Below are positions 34,943 through 43,834 of a stretch of DNA of 64,000 nt, one piece after another. The notes below the pieces were generated by a model. That model did no database searches. It was not told where the DNA came from and saw only the letters and a list, made by a program, of their open reading frames with translations. Source of the DNA: Bacteroidales bacterium (lineage in GTDB: Bacteria > Bacteroidota > Bacteroidia > Bacteroidales > UBA10428); contig JAFGGU010000005.1 of assembly GCA_016930375.1 (NCBI GenBank), positions 1 through 64,000 of the forward strand. The letters are read 5' to 3'. Numbering within the stretch: the first letter of the stretch is position 1; every line of letters starts with the position of its first letter. The translations under genes and the position numbers were made by a program.

Positions 34943-35048
34943 CAGTCTTGCAGTCTTGCAGTCCTGCAGTCAACAATCACAACAATCACAACCTGCCTGC
35001 CGGCAGGCAGGCAATCACAACAATCACAACAATCACAACAATAGCAAT
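34943..35048. repeat. Composite repeat: GCAGTCTT x4, then CAATCACAA x6 split by a 20-bp palindrome
   Basis: Octamers GCAGTCTT, GCAGTCTT, GCAGTCCT, GCAGTCAA (34943-34974) run straight into 9-mers CAATCACAA x2 (34975-34992). The perfect palindrome CCTGCCTGCCGGCAGGCAGG (34993-35012) follows, then CAATCACAA x3 and CAATAGCAA (35013-35048). The palindrome falls exactly on a unit boundary with no duplicated flank. Confidence 0.92.
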
Positions 35049-35069
35049 AAATATTTATCTGTTTTTCGT

Positions 35070-35077
35070 AATTTTGC
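35070..35077 (+). promoter_or_regulatory. Candidate -7 box for the LOG-family gene
   Basis: TAATTTTG matches TAnnTTTG, 22 bp past the repeat block, giving a leader of about 60 nt to ATG 35144. No -33 box. Confidence 0.4.
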
Positions 35078-35143
35078 CTGTCTGAGTAGAACTTACAGTA
35101 ATGGTTATCGTATAGATAGTAGATTTTCAATGAATTCAATGCT

Positions 35144-35854
35144 ATGACCCACGGCGAGGAAAAAATTATAGATGCTTTCAAAAAGAAAGACTGGCAGGAG
35201 ATTCAATCGGCTGACAGCTGGAATATTTTTAAGATCATGTCAGAATTTGTCGAGGGATACGAGAAGCTTGCCCGAATAGGACCCTGTGTTTCCATATTCG
35301 GATCTGCCCGCACTGAACCTGGTACCAAATTCTATAAGCTCGCTGAAGAGATAGCCTATCAGCTGACTCAATATGGTTATGGCGTTATCACGGGCGGCGG
35401 CCCCGGTATTATGGAAGCTGCCAACCTGGGGGCCAAAAGAGGGAAAGGCAGATCGGTAGGCATTAACATCGATCTTCCCTTTGAACAGGAACCGAATTTG
35501 TTTATCGATTCGGATAAACTGATCACATTCGATCATTTTTTTGTCAGGAAGACCATGTTCGTCAAATATGCCCAGGGATTCATTGTTCTCCCGGGTGGTT
35601 TCGGAACATTTGATGAATTGTTTGAAGCGCTCACGCTGATGCAGACGGAAAAAATCGGCAGATTTCCGATCGTGCTCGTCGGGATTGACTATTGGGAAGG
35701 ACTTGTAAAATGGGTGAAGGAAGTGATGCTCGATGAACAAAAAAACATCAGTACCGATGATATGGAACTCTTTATAGTTGTGGATACAGCCGAAGCAGCA
35801 GTTAAACACATCAACGATTTTTACAGCAAGTATTTGCTGAGCCCGAATTTCTGA
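35144..35854 (+). CDS. LOG-family protein (cytokinin riboside 5'-monophosphate phosphoribohydrolase type)
   Basis: 236 aa, Rossmann-like lysine-decarboxylase/LOG fold. Motifs are VSIFGSARTEPGTKFYKLA, GYGVITGGGPGIMEAANLGA and the family hallmark LPGGFGTFDELFEALTL (PGGxGTxxE). LOG enzymes release the base from N6-modified AMP or from nucleoside monophosphates generally; many bacterial members are misannotated lysine decarboxylases. An N-terminal helical extension of about 45 residues precedes the core, as in the longer type II LOG proteins. The stop codon overlaps the first bases of a hairpin. Confidence 0.92.
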   Translation: MTHGEEKIIDAFKKKDWQEIQSADSWNIFKIMSEFVEGYEKLARIGPCVSIFGSARTEPGTKFYKLAEEIAYQLTQYGYGVITGGGPGIMEAANLGAKRGKGRSVGINIDLPFEQEPNLFIDSDKLITFDHFFVRKTMFVKYAQGFIVLPGGFGTFDELFEALTLMQTEKIGRFPIVLVGIDYWEGLVKWVKEVMLDEQKNISTDDMELFIVVDTAEAAVKHINDFYSKYLLSPNF

Positions 35855-35880
35855 TCCACCGGAACAGGAATCGGTGGATC
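35853..35880 (+). terminator. Hairpin overlapping the LOG gene stop codon
   Basis: GATCCACCG and CGGTGGATC form a perfect 9-bp stem with a 10-nt loop; the stem begins within the TGA stop. No U-run follows, so it may act as an RNA 3'-end stabiliser rather than a classical intrinsic terminator. Confidence 0.55.
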
Positions 35881-35971
35881 CAACAGATTGGCGTTCATAC
35901 AGGTGTTTATAACTTAGTTGGTTTTGTGCACAGGATTGCTTATTTTTATTATTCTATAAATATCCGGATTA

Positions 35972-37381
35972 ATGGCAAAATTGGTTATTACTTTACTGAA
36001 TCTGCTTGTAATTCTGATCTTACAAATATTTCCGGGCAATGTATCGGTGACGTTGAACGTTCCTTCGGAAGTTAAGGCAGGTACCGAATTTGATGTAACC
36101 GTAATACTGAACAAGGGAGATCTTGAAGGATTTTCCCGTTTTCAGCAAACCATACCGGCTGGTCTGACGGCCATTCAGGGAACGTCGTCCAATGCCGATT
36201 TTTCCTTCAGCGACAAAAGAGTCAGGTTAATCTGGCTTCGCACACCCGAGACCGGTGAAATTACCGTTACTTACCGGGTAAAAATCGATGAACGGCTCAA
36301 AGGTACTTTCATGCTCGACGGTAAGTTCTCGTATATCGAGAACAATGAACGCAAATCGGTGGACATCGATCCTGTTGCAGTTACCATAGTGCCCTCCTCC
36401 ACCATTGACCCATCCCTGATTGTTGATATCAATGATTTTGAGAAAATGACCATGCCCTATCCAGGTCTTACGGCTGAAGATGCAGCCAATATTGCCTGCA
36501 TTAGGCAAAAACCTTATTCGGGAGGACAGGGTGATTATATCGTAAACGTACTCGTGAGTAAGGAATCCACACGCCGTTTTGCCAAAGTAGAGGAAGATGT
36601 ACCCGAAGGTTATACAGCTGTTGCCGTTGAAACCAGGGACGCAATTTTCACTTTCAAGGAACAAAAGGTCAAATTTCTTTGGATGAATTTACCGCTGGAG
36701 CCCTATTTTACAGTTGCTTACAGGCTGATTCCTAAAAACCAGGCAAAACTCCCCGCGCCCGCCATCCGGGGTGCCTTTTCTTACCTGATTGATGATAAAA
36801 CAGTAAGTGTTGATATTGTTGAAAGAGATCTCACCCTGGCTGAAGTCACCCCGGAAAACGTGAAAGATTTCGTTGCCAGGGCGCTGGCCGAACCTGCCCC
36901 GGTGTATGCGCAGGCTCCTGCAGAGGAACCCGTCAAATCCGTTGTGAAACCTGCCAGTCCGGATGAGGAACCCGCCATCGCAGTGACAAAGCCCACAGTT
37001 ACCGAACCGCAGCAGGCAGCAATGCCGGCGCAGGAAAAACAACCTGTTGTGGCATCCCAGAGAACCAATGAATCTTTGTCTCTGGCTCCCGAACAGGGTG
37101 TCTATTACAGGATCCAGCTGGCAGCCGGCCACAAACCCGTGAACATTGAAAGGTATTTCAAAAAGATGGACCTCGACCGGGAAGTTCGCAAGGAAGAACA
37201 CCAGGGCTGGCAAAAATATTCCGTAGGTTCATTCAACCAGTACAGGGAAGCCCGCGATTACCGGGTACATATCTGGAATACCACACCGGTTAAAGATGCC
37301 TTTATAACAGCGTACAACAGCGGACAGCGCATCACAGTGCAAGAAGCTCTTATGATCACGGAACAAAAATGGTATCGATGA
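35972..37381 (+). CDS. Secreted protein with two beta-sandwich repeats and a C-terminal SPOR-like domain
   Basis: 469 aa. Signal peptide or anchor MAKLVITLLNLLVILILQIF. Two homologous DUF11-like regions: VPSEVKAGTEFDVTVILNKGDLEGFSRFQQTIPAGLTA...WLRTPETGEITVTYRV (about 28-110) and VLVSKESTRRFAKVEEDVPEGYTAV...WMNLPLEPYFTVAYRL (about 190-255). A Pro/Ala/Glu/Val-rich linker (about 305-365) follows, then a SPOR-like domain (VYYRIQLAAGHKPVNIERYFKKM...EARDYRVHIW, about 375-445) that could bind denuded peptidoglycan. It overlaps the next gene by ATGA. No named family recognised for the N-terminal repeats; the SPOR call is by pattern. Confidence 0.72.
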   Translation: MAKLVITLLNLLVILILQIFPGNVSVTLNVPSEVKAGTEFDVTVILNKGDLEGFSRFQQTIPAGLTAIQGTSSNADFSFSDKRVRLIWLRTPETGEITVTYRVKIDERLKGTFMLDGKFSYIENNERKSVDIDPVAVTIVPSSTIDPSLIVDINDFEKMTMPYPGLTAEDAANIACIRQKPYSGGQGDYIVNVLVSKESTRRFAKVEEDVPEGYTAVAVETRDAIFTFKEQKVKFLWMNLPLEPYFTVAYRLIPKNQAKLPAPAIRGAFSYLIDDKTVSVDIVERDLTLAEVTPENVKDFVARALAEPAPVYAQAPAEEPVKSVVKPASPDEEPAIAVTKPTVTEPQQAAMPAQEKQPVVASQRTNESLSLAPEQGVYYRIQLAAGHKPVNIERYFKKMDLDREVRKEEHQGWQKYSVGSFNQYREARDYRVHIWNTTPVKDAFITAYNSGQRITVQEALMITEQKWYR

Positions 37382-38787
37382 GATTTGACAATCCAATCCG
37401 TACCTGGTTAAACAGGATAGTACTTGCAGCCTCTGTTTTAATTATAGCTTCCGGCATGCTTACGGCACAGGAGGATGAACTCGACCGGCTTTTAAATGAA
37501 GAGGTGGAAAACATCAACCCTGTGTACAAACCTGTTGTTGGTTTTGGTGCTGGCGTGCTTAATTATTTCGGCGACATCAAAAACAATTACTATTCACCCA
37601 CCATCGGAACCCTGGGATATAAAGTCAACCTTTCCACTTATATCGATAACCGGCGATTTTTCAAAGCGGAATTCTTTTTCATGGGCGGGAAATTGAACGG
37701 TAATGAGCGGTCCTACACGGATCCCATGAAGAATTTCAACTTCCAGACCGATATTTATAATTTCGGGGTGGATATCAACTATGATTTTGATCATTTATAT
37801 AAAAAGAAGGAAAGACGCATCCATCCCTTTATTTCCATTGGTATTGGCACCTCCATTTTCAATTCCAGAACCGACAGCTCAGCAAGTATTTTTGATGCGG
37901 ATCTGAACGTTGACGTGCAGCAAAAATACAATTACTGGACCGACGGCACCATCCGTGATATTCCGCAATCATTCGGCGATGCCGACCTCAGTCATGTGAT
38001 GAAACGTGATTTTACGTATGAGACCCCTTTGCGTGAAAGCGACTGGGGGCTTGGAAAATACTCCCAGTATGCCTTGTATATACCCTTCGATTTTGGCTTC
38101 GATATGCAATTGTCCGACCGGATGATGATCAGGCTGGGCAATTCATTCTGCCTGGCGTTCTCCGACAATATCGACCATGTCAGTTTGAAAAATACAGCAG
38201 GGCGTATCGGCAAAAAGGGATATGATATGTTCAATTTTACTTACCTGACCTTCCACCTCGACCTGTTCTCCTCTGCCAAAACCTTGAAAATTGAAAGATT
38301 GTTCAGGGATATGGAATTCGATCCCATGCTTTTCGGGGATGAAGACAATGACGGGTGGATGGACGGATGGGATGACTGCCCCGGAACACCACTGGGCGTT
38401 GCCACTGATTCTTCAGGTTGTCCTATCGATTCGGATAATGACGGCATTGATGATTACCTCGATAAGGAACAGTTCAGCAGAACTGGCGCTTATGTTAATG
38501 ATGAAGGAGTTGAAATTACGGAGGACGACCTGATTGCACTGCTCAACAAATCCATGGCGGTTGGCCGCAATGAAATCGATCTTTACATCCGCACACCTGA
38601 TTCTTATGCAGGACGCAGAGGCAGCGGACTGCCCATTCCGGAAAAATTTAAAACCATAGATGCTGACAGGGATAATTACATCTCCTTCGATGAAATGCTG
38701 AAGGAGATTGACCGTTACTTTGATTTTGAATCTCAGCTGTCAGCCACAGATATCTACGAACTGAACAGTTTCTTTTTCTCGCAATAG
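37378..38787 (+). CDS. Outer-membrane barrel-like protein with TSP3 and EF-hand calcium loops
   Basis: 469 aa from ATG 37378, coupled to the upstream stop (ATGA); an ATG three codons earlier is possible. Signal peptide ends near MLTAQ. A beta-rich region (about 45-310; VVGFGAGVLNYFGDIKNNYY, FFKAEFFFMGGKL, FNFTYLTFHLDLFSS) looks like an outer-membrane barrel. Next come thrombospondin-3-type Asp-rich loops (DEDNDGWMDGWDDCPGTP and DSDNDGIDDYLDKE, about 320-365). Near residue 430 stands a canonical EF-hand loop DADRDNYISFDE. The C-terminus is a helical tail. Probably a Ca2+-stabilised envelope protein linked, via its partner, to peptidoglycan. Confidence 0.75.
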   Translation: MRFDNPIRTWLNRIVLAASVLIIASGMLTAQEDELDRLLNEEVENINPVYKPVVGFGAGVLNYFGDIKNNYYSPTIGTLGYKVNLSTYIDNRRFFKAEFFFMGGKLNGNERSYTDPMKNFNFQTDIYNFGVDINYDFDHLYKKKERRIHPFISIGIGTSIFNSRTDSSASIFDADLNVDVQQKYNYWTDGTIRDIPQSFGDADLSHVMKRDFTYETPLRESDWGLGKYSQYALYIPFDFGFDMQLSDRMMIRLGNSFCLAFSDNIDHVSLKNTAGRIGKKGYDMFNFTYLTFHLDLFSSAKTLKIERLFRDMEFDPMLFGDEDNDGWMDGWDDCPGTPLGVATDSSGCPIDSDNDGIDDYLDKEQFSRTGAYVNDEGVEITEDDLIALLNKSMAVGRNEIDLYIRTPDSYAGRRGSGLPIPEKFKTIDADRDNYISFDEMLKEIDRYFDFESQLSATDIYELNSFFFSQ

Positions 38788-38807
38788 TATTGTTCTCAGC
38801 CTGACTG

Positions 38808-39254
38808 TTACTGTTTCATCATCCGGTCCATTTCCCGGCGTGAATCTTTTTTCTTCAAGTCCTCACGTTTGTCAAATTCTTTCTTACCGCGGGCAAGCGC
38901 TATTTCGAGCTTGGCATAACTGCTTTCAGCGATGAATATCCTGAGCGCAACGATGGTAAGCCCTTTTTCCTTAATGTTCTTTTCAAGCTTTTTAAGCTCC
39001 CTGCCCTTAAGCAGAAGCTTCCGGTCGCGTTTCGGGAAGTGATTGTTTATATTGCCAAAATCATACTCCGAAATGTGCATACCCTTGACATAAAGCTCAC
39101 CCCGGTTGAAAAAACAATACGCATCAACCAGGCTGGCTTTTCCGGCACGTATGGATTTGATTTCGGTCCCGGTGAGTTGAATACCCGCAACAAATTTGTC
39201 GAGTATTTCATAATCATGCCAGGCCTTCTTATTCTTGATATTGATATCGGTCAT
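38808..39254 (-). CDS. smpB: SsrA-binding protein SmpB
   Basis: Partner of tmRNA in rescuing stalled ribosomes. 148 aa from ATG 39254 ([20 protein letters not shown]), preferred over an upstream start that adds MQFCSETG. Conserved [41 protein letters not shown] and [13 protein letters not shown] are visible. The lysine-rich C-terminal tail ([20 protein letters not shown]) is the part that enters the ribosomal mRNA path. No tmRNA gene in the window. Divergent from miaA with about 80 bp between starts. Confidence 0.96.
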   Translation of the reverse strand: MTDINIKNKKAWHDYEILDKFVAGIQLTGTEIKSIRAGKASLVDAYCFFNRGELYVKGMHISEYDFGNINNHFPKRDRKLLLKGRELKKLEKNIKEKGLTIVALRIFIAESSYAKLEIALARGKKEFDKREDLKKKDSRREMDRMMKQ

Positions 39255-39332
39255 CCCTGTTTCACTGCAGAATTGCAAAATAAGCTTATTTTATCCGATT
39301 TTCAATAAATTAGCCGCAATGAAATCAATGAC

Positions 39333-40256
39333 ATGTCTGACAAGTTCAATCTGGTTGCCGTTGTAGGCCCTACTGCAAGCGGTAAAACGGCTTTCGCTGC
39401 CCGCCTGGCCTCTCATATCCGGGGTGAAATTATCAGTGCTGATTCCCGGCAGATCTACCGTCGTATGAATCTGGGCACCGGCAAGGACTATTCCGATTAC
39501 CGGGTAGCAGGCGCAGAAGTGCCCTGTCATCTTATTGATATTGCCGATCCGGGATACAGGTACAGTGTTTTTGAATACCAGCGCGACTTTTTCCGGGTAT
39601 TCCGGGACATTCAATTGCGGAACAGGTTCCCGGTATTATGCGGCGGCTCAGGTATGTACATCGACGCAGCAACCCGGGGTTACCGTTTGGTGAATGTACC
39701 GCGCAACGACAGGTTGCGGACTGAACTCGGATCAAAAACCCTCAGTGAACTCGGTGACCTATTATCTGCCATGAAAACCCTGCATAACAAAACCGATGTG
39801 GACACCCCGGAGCGTGCAATAAGGGCGATTGAGATTGCCAATTATTACCGCGATAATCCGGGCCTCAGCGAAGATCTGCCAAAGTTGAACCCTTTATTTG
39901 TGGGTATTTTGTATGACAGGTTTGAAGAAAGGTCCCGGATTACGGCAAGGTTGGAGCAACGGCTGCAACAGGGCATGGTCGATGAAATCCGGGAACTCCT
40001 CCGGTCGGGCCTGTCTGCCGATTCTCTCTCCTATTATGGCCTTGAATACAGGTATCTTACGAATTACCTGCTGGGCAGGATGGATTACCCGACCCTATTT
40101 TCCCAGCTAAATACTGCCATATACCAGTTTGCCAAACGTCAGCGGACGTGGTTCCGCAAGATGGAACGTGAAGGATGCGACATCCACTGGCTCGATGGTA
40201 ATATGCCCGTTGAAGAAAAAATAGATTCAGTTTTACATCTTCTGGGAAAGAAATAA
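39333..40256 (+). CDS. miaA: tRNA dimethylallyltransferase
   Basis: Adds a dimethylallyl group to A37 of tRNAs reading UNN codons. 307 aa. P-loop VGPTASGKTAFAARLA at the N-terminus, ISADSRQIYRRMNLGTGKD (substrate binding), HLIDIADPGYRYSVFEYQRDF, LCGGSGMYIDA, and the C-terminal YYGLEYRYLTNYL...YQFAKRQRTWFRK. Full family length; the conserved start fits ATG 39333. Convergent with a small membrane protein gene 10 bp away. Confidence 0.96.
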   Translation: MSDKFNLVAVVGPTASGKTAFAARLASHIRGEIISADSRQIYRRMNLGTGKDYSDYRVAGAEVPCHLIDIADPGYRYSVFEYQRDFFRVFRDIQLRNRFPVLCGGSGMYIDAATRGYRLVNVPRNDRLRTELGSKTLSELGDLLSAMKTLHNKTDVDTPERAIRAIEIANYYRDNPGLSEDLPKLNPLFVGILYDRFEERSRITARLEQRLQQGMVDEIRELLRSGLSADSLSYYGLEYRYLTNYLLGRMDYPTLFSQLNTAIYQFAKRQRTWFRKMEREGCDIHWLDGNMPVEEKIDSVLHLLGKK

Positions 40257-40266
40257 TGTCGTTGGA

Positions 40267-40683
40267 TCACATCAAAGCCCATTTATGTGAAAAGCACAGG
40301 TAAGAGAGATAGAAGAAATACAACAAAATGATGATGGCAACTAAAATATTGAATTCCACCCTGTTTTTCTTGATCTTTCGCCGGATCATGATCCCAATAT
40401 TGGGAACTATGGTGGAAGTGAGGAAAAACAAAAAATGGATATTGAACAAGGTTTCATAGGGCTGCTCACTTTCGGTAATTTCCTTCTTGCCGAATAATAG
40501 AAGGTAAGTAAAAGCAAGGAAGGAGGCCAAATAAAGCAGATAACTGATTTTAAGAAAAATAGTGGATTTCTGTCTCCTTTTATGATATCGGAAAGGCTTT
40601 AGGATCAATATTGTAACAATATAGAGGATAATATACCCGATCAGAAAGAAGGTCTGGAATACGCCGTGAAAGAAATTACCCAT
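40267..40683 (-). CDS. Small four-helix membrane protein, unknown function
   Basis: 138 aa with four predicted transmembrane helices (about residues 8-29 FQTFFLIGYIILYIVTILIL; 43-63 LKISYLLYLASFLAFTYLLLF; 80-97 TLFNIHFLFFLTSTIVPNIG; 110-130 FNILVAIIILLYFFYLSYLC). Basic loops RYHKRRQKS and RRKIKKNR suggest both face the cytoplasm. No family recognised. Monocistronic-looking: rlmD lies 67 bp downstream on the same strand orientation and miaA converges from the other side. Confidence 0.72.
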   Translation of the reverse strand: MGNFFHGVFQTFFLIGYIILYIVTILILKPFRYHKRRQKSTIFLKISYLLYLASFLAFTYLLLFGKKEITESEQPYETLFNIHFLFFLTSTIVPNIGIMIRRKIKKNRVEFNILVAIIILLYFFYLSYLCFSHKWALM

Positions 40684-40750
40684 GGTACTGCTGATTGATC
40701 CATACCAAATTAGTAAAAAAACTGAGAATTTGCGATACTCAGGTATACTT

Positions 40751-42172
40751 TTATGAACCCCAAGGCAATGCTTCCAGCAGGGCTACATTCTCTACATGAT
40801 GTGTATAAGGGAACATATCAACAGGCTGGGATTTTGCCAGCTTGTAATGCTCCGAAAGCAATTGAATATCCCTGGCCTGGGTGGCTGGATTACAGCTAAC
40901 ATACACAATCCGGTCAGGACGTGTTTCAATTATAGCCTGAATTACATCAGCATGCATGCCTGTTCGGGGGGGATCGGTAATGATCACATCCGGATGGCCA
41001 TGCTGATCCATTAGTTCAGAAGTCAGCAATTCCCGGATATCTCCTGCCAGAAACTGTGAATTTGAAATACCATTCAATTGTGCATTTGCCTTTGCATCCT
41101 CCACAGCTTCGGATACAAATTCCAGGCCTACCACTTTCCGGCAGCTTCGGGCCAGAAAAAGGGCAATTGTTCCGGTACCTGTATAAAGGTCATACACTAT
41201 TTCCTTTCCGGTGAGTCCGGCAAATTCCCTCGCGATGCAGTAGAGCCGGTAGGCCTGTCGGGTATTTGTCTGAAAAAATGATTTCGGCGATATTCTGAAT
41301 TCCAGGTCCTCCATCTTTTCAACAAGGTGGTCCTGCCCCCTGAAAAGCTCGACATTGAGATCGTTCAGGGTATCATTGGCCTTGGGATTGATAACGTACA
41401 TCAACGATGCAATCTGCGGAAAATTATTAGAGACAGCATTGAGCAAATTTTCCATGAGCTCATGGTCCCTTTTGAAAAATGAAAAAACAACCATCACTTC
41501 ACCTGCTGCATTGTTGCGGATCAGCAGTGTTCTTAAGAATCCCTTCTGTTGCACCAGGTCAAAAAACTCCAGGTTGTTTTCCAAAGCATATTGTTTCACG
41601 AAATTCCGGATCTGGTTGGAAGGTTCGGGTTGCAGGTAACACGTAATGATATCGAGTACTTTGTCAAACTTTCCCGGTATATGAAAGCCCAGTGCCCGAC
41701 GTTCTAACATAGATTCACCCGATTGAATCTCAGCGGATGTGAGCCATCGGCTGTGTGAGAATGTGTATTCAAGCTTGTTTCGGTAGAATTTCTGAGAGTC
41801 GGATGCAACAATCGGCATTATGAGTTTAACCTCTGCTTTTCCAATCCGCTCAAGCGCATCTACTACCTGCTGCTGCTTGAACCTCAGCTGTTCCCTGTAA
41901 GGAAGGTGTTGCCATTTGCATCCGCCACAAACGCCGAAATGATCACAGAAAGGCTTTTCCCTGTCGGGAGAATAGGCATGAAATTTCACCGGGTAACCCT
42001 CCATGAATCGCTTGCGTTTCCGGATCACCTGAACATCCACGACATCACCCGGCACGCATTGAGATACAAAAACCACCATGCCTTCATGGCGTGCGATGGC
42101 CTTGCCTTCAGCAGCAATATCAGTAATCAGCAAATTCTCAAGCAATGGTTTATGTCTTGACCTGCCACCCAT
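40751..42172 (-). CDS. rlmD: 23S rRNA (uracil-C5)-methyltransferase, RlmD family
   Basis: TrmA/RumA-type SAM-dependent methyltransferase making m5U in 23S rRNA. 473 aa. N-terminal TRAM domain (about residues 10-65), an iron-sulfur cysteine cluster (CDHFGVCGGCKWQHLPY, with a later Cys near residue 167), SAM motif VYDLYTGTGTIALFLA, and catalytic Cys in VYVSCNPATQARD with proton-acceptor DPPRTGMH. Which uracil (747 or 1939) is modified is not certain from sequence; the symbol follows the commonest single-copy name. A -7 box lies 18-25 bp upstream of the ATG. Confidence 0.88.
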   Translation of the reverse strand: MGGRSRHKPLLENLLITDIAAEGKAIARHEGMVVFVSQCVPGDVVDVQVIRKRKRFMEGYPVKFHAYSPDREKPFCDHFGVCGGCKWQHLPYREQLRFKQQQVVDALERIGKAEVKLIMPIVASDSQKFYRNKLEYTFSHSRWLTSAEIQSGESMLERRALGFHIPGKFDKVLDIITCYLQPEPSNQIRNFVKQYALENNLEFFDLVQQKGFLRTLLIRNNAAGEVMVVFSFFKRDHELMENLLNAVSNNFPQIASLMYVINPKANDTLNDLNVELFRGQDHLVEKMEDLEFRISPKSFFQTNTRQAYRLYCIAREFAGLTGKEIVYDLYTGTGTIALFLARSCRKVVGLEFVSEAVEDAKANAQLNGISNSQFLAGDIRELLTSELMDQHGHPDVIITDPPRTGMHADVIQAIIETRPDRIVYVSCNPATQARDIQLLSEHYKLAKSQPVDMFPYTHHVENVALLEALPWGS

Positions 42173-42189
42173 TTTCAGATTTTGAACCG

Positions 42190-42197
42190 CAAATATA
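42190..42197 (-). promoter_or_regulatory. Candidate -7 box for rlmD
   Basis: Minus-strand TATATTTG matches TAnnTTTG; leader about 10 nt. No clear -33. Confidence 0.45.
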
Positions 42198-42275
42198 ATT
42201 GAATAGTTGACATTTATATTTTACATTATTTGGCATTTATTGTAACTTCGCCATAGTCTCAAAACCCTAACTGCC

Positions 42276-43088
42276 ATGAAAAAATCTTTTTTCATTGTTG
42301 GTTCTGCTTTAATCATTCTCGGTTCCTGCGATAAAACGGCGAAAGAACCGGTTACAAACGTTTCGGATACGGCTGTTATTAAAGAACTGTACAGTGATGG
42401 CACGGTAAAGTCAGAAGCCTCTGCCATTGGTGAACTCAGGCAGGGATGGACCAAAAATTACAGCCGGCAGGGAACTTTAATTTCTGAAGTATACTATGTG
42501 GATAATGTCAGGCATGGCCCGGCCAGGAATTACTACGCCACCTCAGGCAAGCTGAATTCCTCTTTCGAATATGTAAATGGCGTTAAACAGGGTGATGAGA
42601 TTTACTATTATGAAAGCGGTCAGAAATACCGGGTTTCACCTTTTGTGAACGGAAAGATCGAAGGCATGCAAAAACTCTATTACGAGAACGGTGATCTGCT
42701 GGCCGAGATACCGTATAAAGAAGGATCACCGGGTGTTGGACTCAAGGAATACAAGAAGGATGGAACCCTTGTTACGGATTATCCAAGGTTGGTGATTCAA
42801 AAGGAAGATCATCTTAGTGATGCCAATAAAGTGCTTTTGATAATCAGTCTCTCCAATGGTGATGATGATGTAAAATTCTACAGGGGTGCCCTTGCGGAGG
42901 GCAAATATCTCCACGGAAAAATGTTATCACTGGCCACCCAAAACGGTGCAACAAAGCTCGACTATAACATTCCCCCGGGGGCTGCGATCAGCCAGAAGAT
43001 CACCATATCGGCCAATTACAAAACACGGTACGGGAATCCCCTGATTCTCAGCAAAACTTATGATCTGCAGGTGTTAAACGATAAATAA
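42276..43088 (+). CDS. YwqK/MORN-variant repeat lipoprotein
   Basis: 270 aa. Signal MKKSFFIVGSALIILGSC with lipobox LGSC. Residues about 35-175 are MORN-variant repeats of about 23 residues (VIKELYSDGTVKSEA; GWTKNYSRQGTLISEVYYVDNVRHG; PARNYYATSGKLNSSFEYVNGVKQG; MQKLYYENGDLLAEIPYKEG), the pattern annotated as YwqK antitoxin-like in Bacteroidota, though no toxin is present. The remaining 90 residues are a beta-rich domain of no known family. The gene ends 3 bp before gldF, so it probably belongs to the gldFG operon. Confidence 0.83.
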   Translation: MKKSFFIVGSALIILGSCDKTAKEPVTNVSDTAVIKELYSDGTVKSEASAIGELRQGWTKNYSRQGTLISEVYYVDNVRHGPARNYYATSGKLNSSFEYVNGVKQGDEIYYYESGQKYRVSPFVNGKIEGMQKLYYENGDLLAEIPYKEGSPGVGLKEYKKDGTLVTDYPRLVIQKEDHLSDANKVLLIISLSNGDDDVKFYRGALAEGKYLHGKMLSLATQNGATKLDYNIPPGAAISQKITISANYKTRYGNPLILSKTYDLQVLNDK

Positions 43089-43091
43089 CCT

Positions 43092-43823
43092 ATGTATTCC
43101 CTGTTTGCTAAAGAAATAAAGAGCTTTTTCAATTCACTGACCGGTTATATAGTGATTATTGTTTTCCTGCTGATCAACAGCATGTTCATGTGGGTTTTTG
43201 AGGGTTCCATGAATGTCCCTGCCGGAGGGTATGCGACCATGGATGCACTGTTCACCCTGGCTCCCTGGGTATTTTTGATGCTGATACCGGCAGTGACCAT
43301 GCGCAGTTTTGCAGAAGAAAAACGTGCCGGAACGCTTGACCTGTTGCTGACCCGTCCGCTTTCTGAAATGCAGATCATCGTTTCCAAGTACCTGGCAGCA
43401 GTAGTGCTTATTTTACTTGCCCTGCTTCCAACCCTGGTATATTATTACTCCATAGTCAGGCTCGGAAACCCGATCGGAAATATCGATAAAGGAGGCACCT
43501 GGGGATCTTACATCGGCTTACTGATGCTGGCCGGCGTTTATGCTTCCATAGGAATCTTTTGTTCTTCCCTGACCGACAACCTGGTAGTGTCGTTTTTGCT
43601 GGCCGCTTTTTTTTGCCTGGTCATGTGTTACGGATTTGAACAGCTCGGTTCTTTACTTACCATGGGGAAAGCAGGAAAAGTGATCGTCTCACTCGGGATT
43701 ATTGAGCATTACCGATCCATTAGCCGTGGCGTGATCGATACCCGGGATGTGGTATATTTTTTTGCGCTGGTACTGGTTTTCCTTTTCATGACCAGAGCCC
43801 GGCTGGAAACTTTCAGAAAATAG
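43092..43823 (+). CDS. gldF: ABC transporter permease GldF
   Basis: 243 aa, six predicted helices, ABC-2/NosY-type permease. Conserved start FAKEIKSFFNSLTGYIVIIVFLLIN, then the cytoplasmic LDLLLTRPLSEMQIIVSKYLA region, and the C-terminal ending GVIDTRDVVYFFALVLVFLFMTRARLETFRK as in GldF. In Flavobacterium, GldF with GldG and the ATPase GldA is needed for gliding; no gldA homologue is in this window. GldG follows after 11 bp. Confidence 0.9.
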   Translation: MYSLFAKEIKSFFNSLTGYIVIIVFLLINSMFMWVFEGSMNVPAGGYATMDALFTLAPWVFLMLIPAVTMRSFAEEKRAGTLDLLLTRPLSEMQIIVSKYLAAVVLILLALLPTLVYYYSIVRLGNPIGNIDKGGTWGSYIGLLMLAGVYASIGIFCSSLTDNLVVSFLLAAFFCLVMCYGFEQLGSLLTMGKAGKVIVSLGIIEHYRSISRGVIDTRDVVYFFALVLVFLFMTRARLETFRK

Positions 43824-43834
43824 AATTCCCGGCC

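Noticed and set aside
34852..35181. Minus-strand frame with CCDCCDC and LPAGRQ peptides, and its plus-strand counterpart
   Set aside because: Produced by the CAATCACAA array and palindrome; cysteine richness is an artefact of the repeat.
42276..43088. Toxin-antitoxin assignment of the YwqK-like lipoprotein
   Set aside because: The label comes from a domain name; the protein is an exported lipoprotein and no toxin gene is adjacent.
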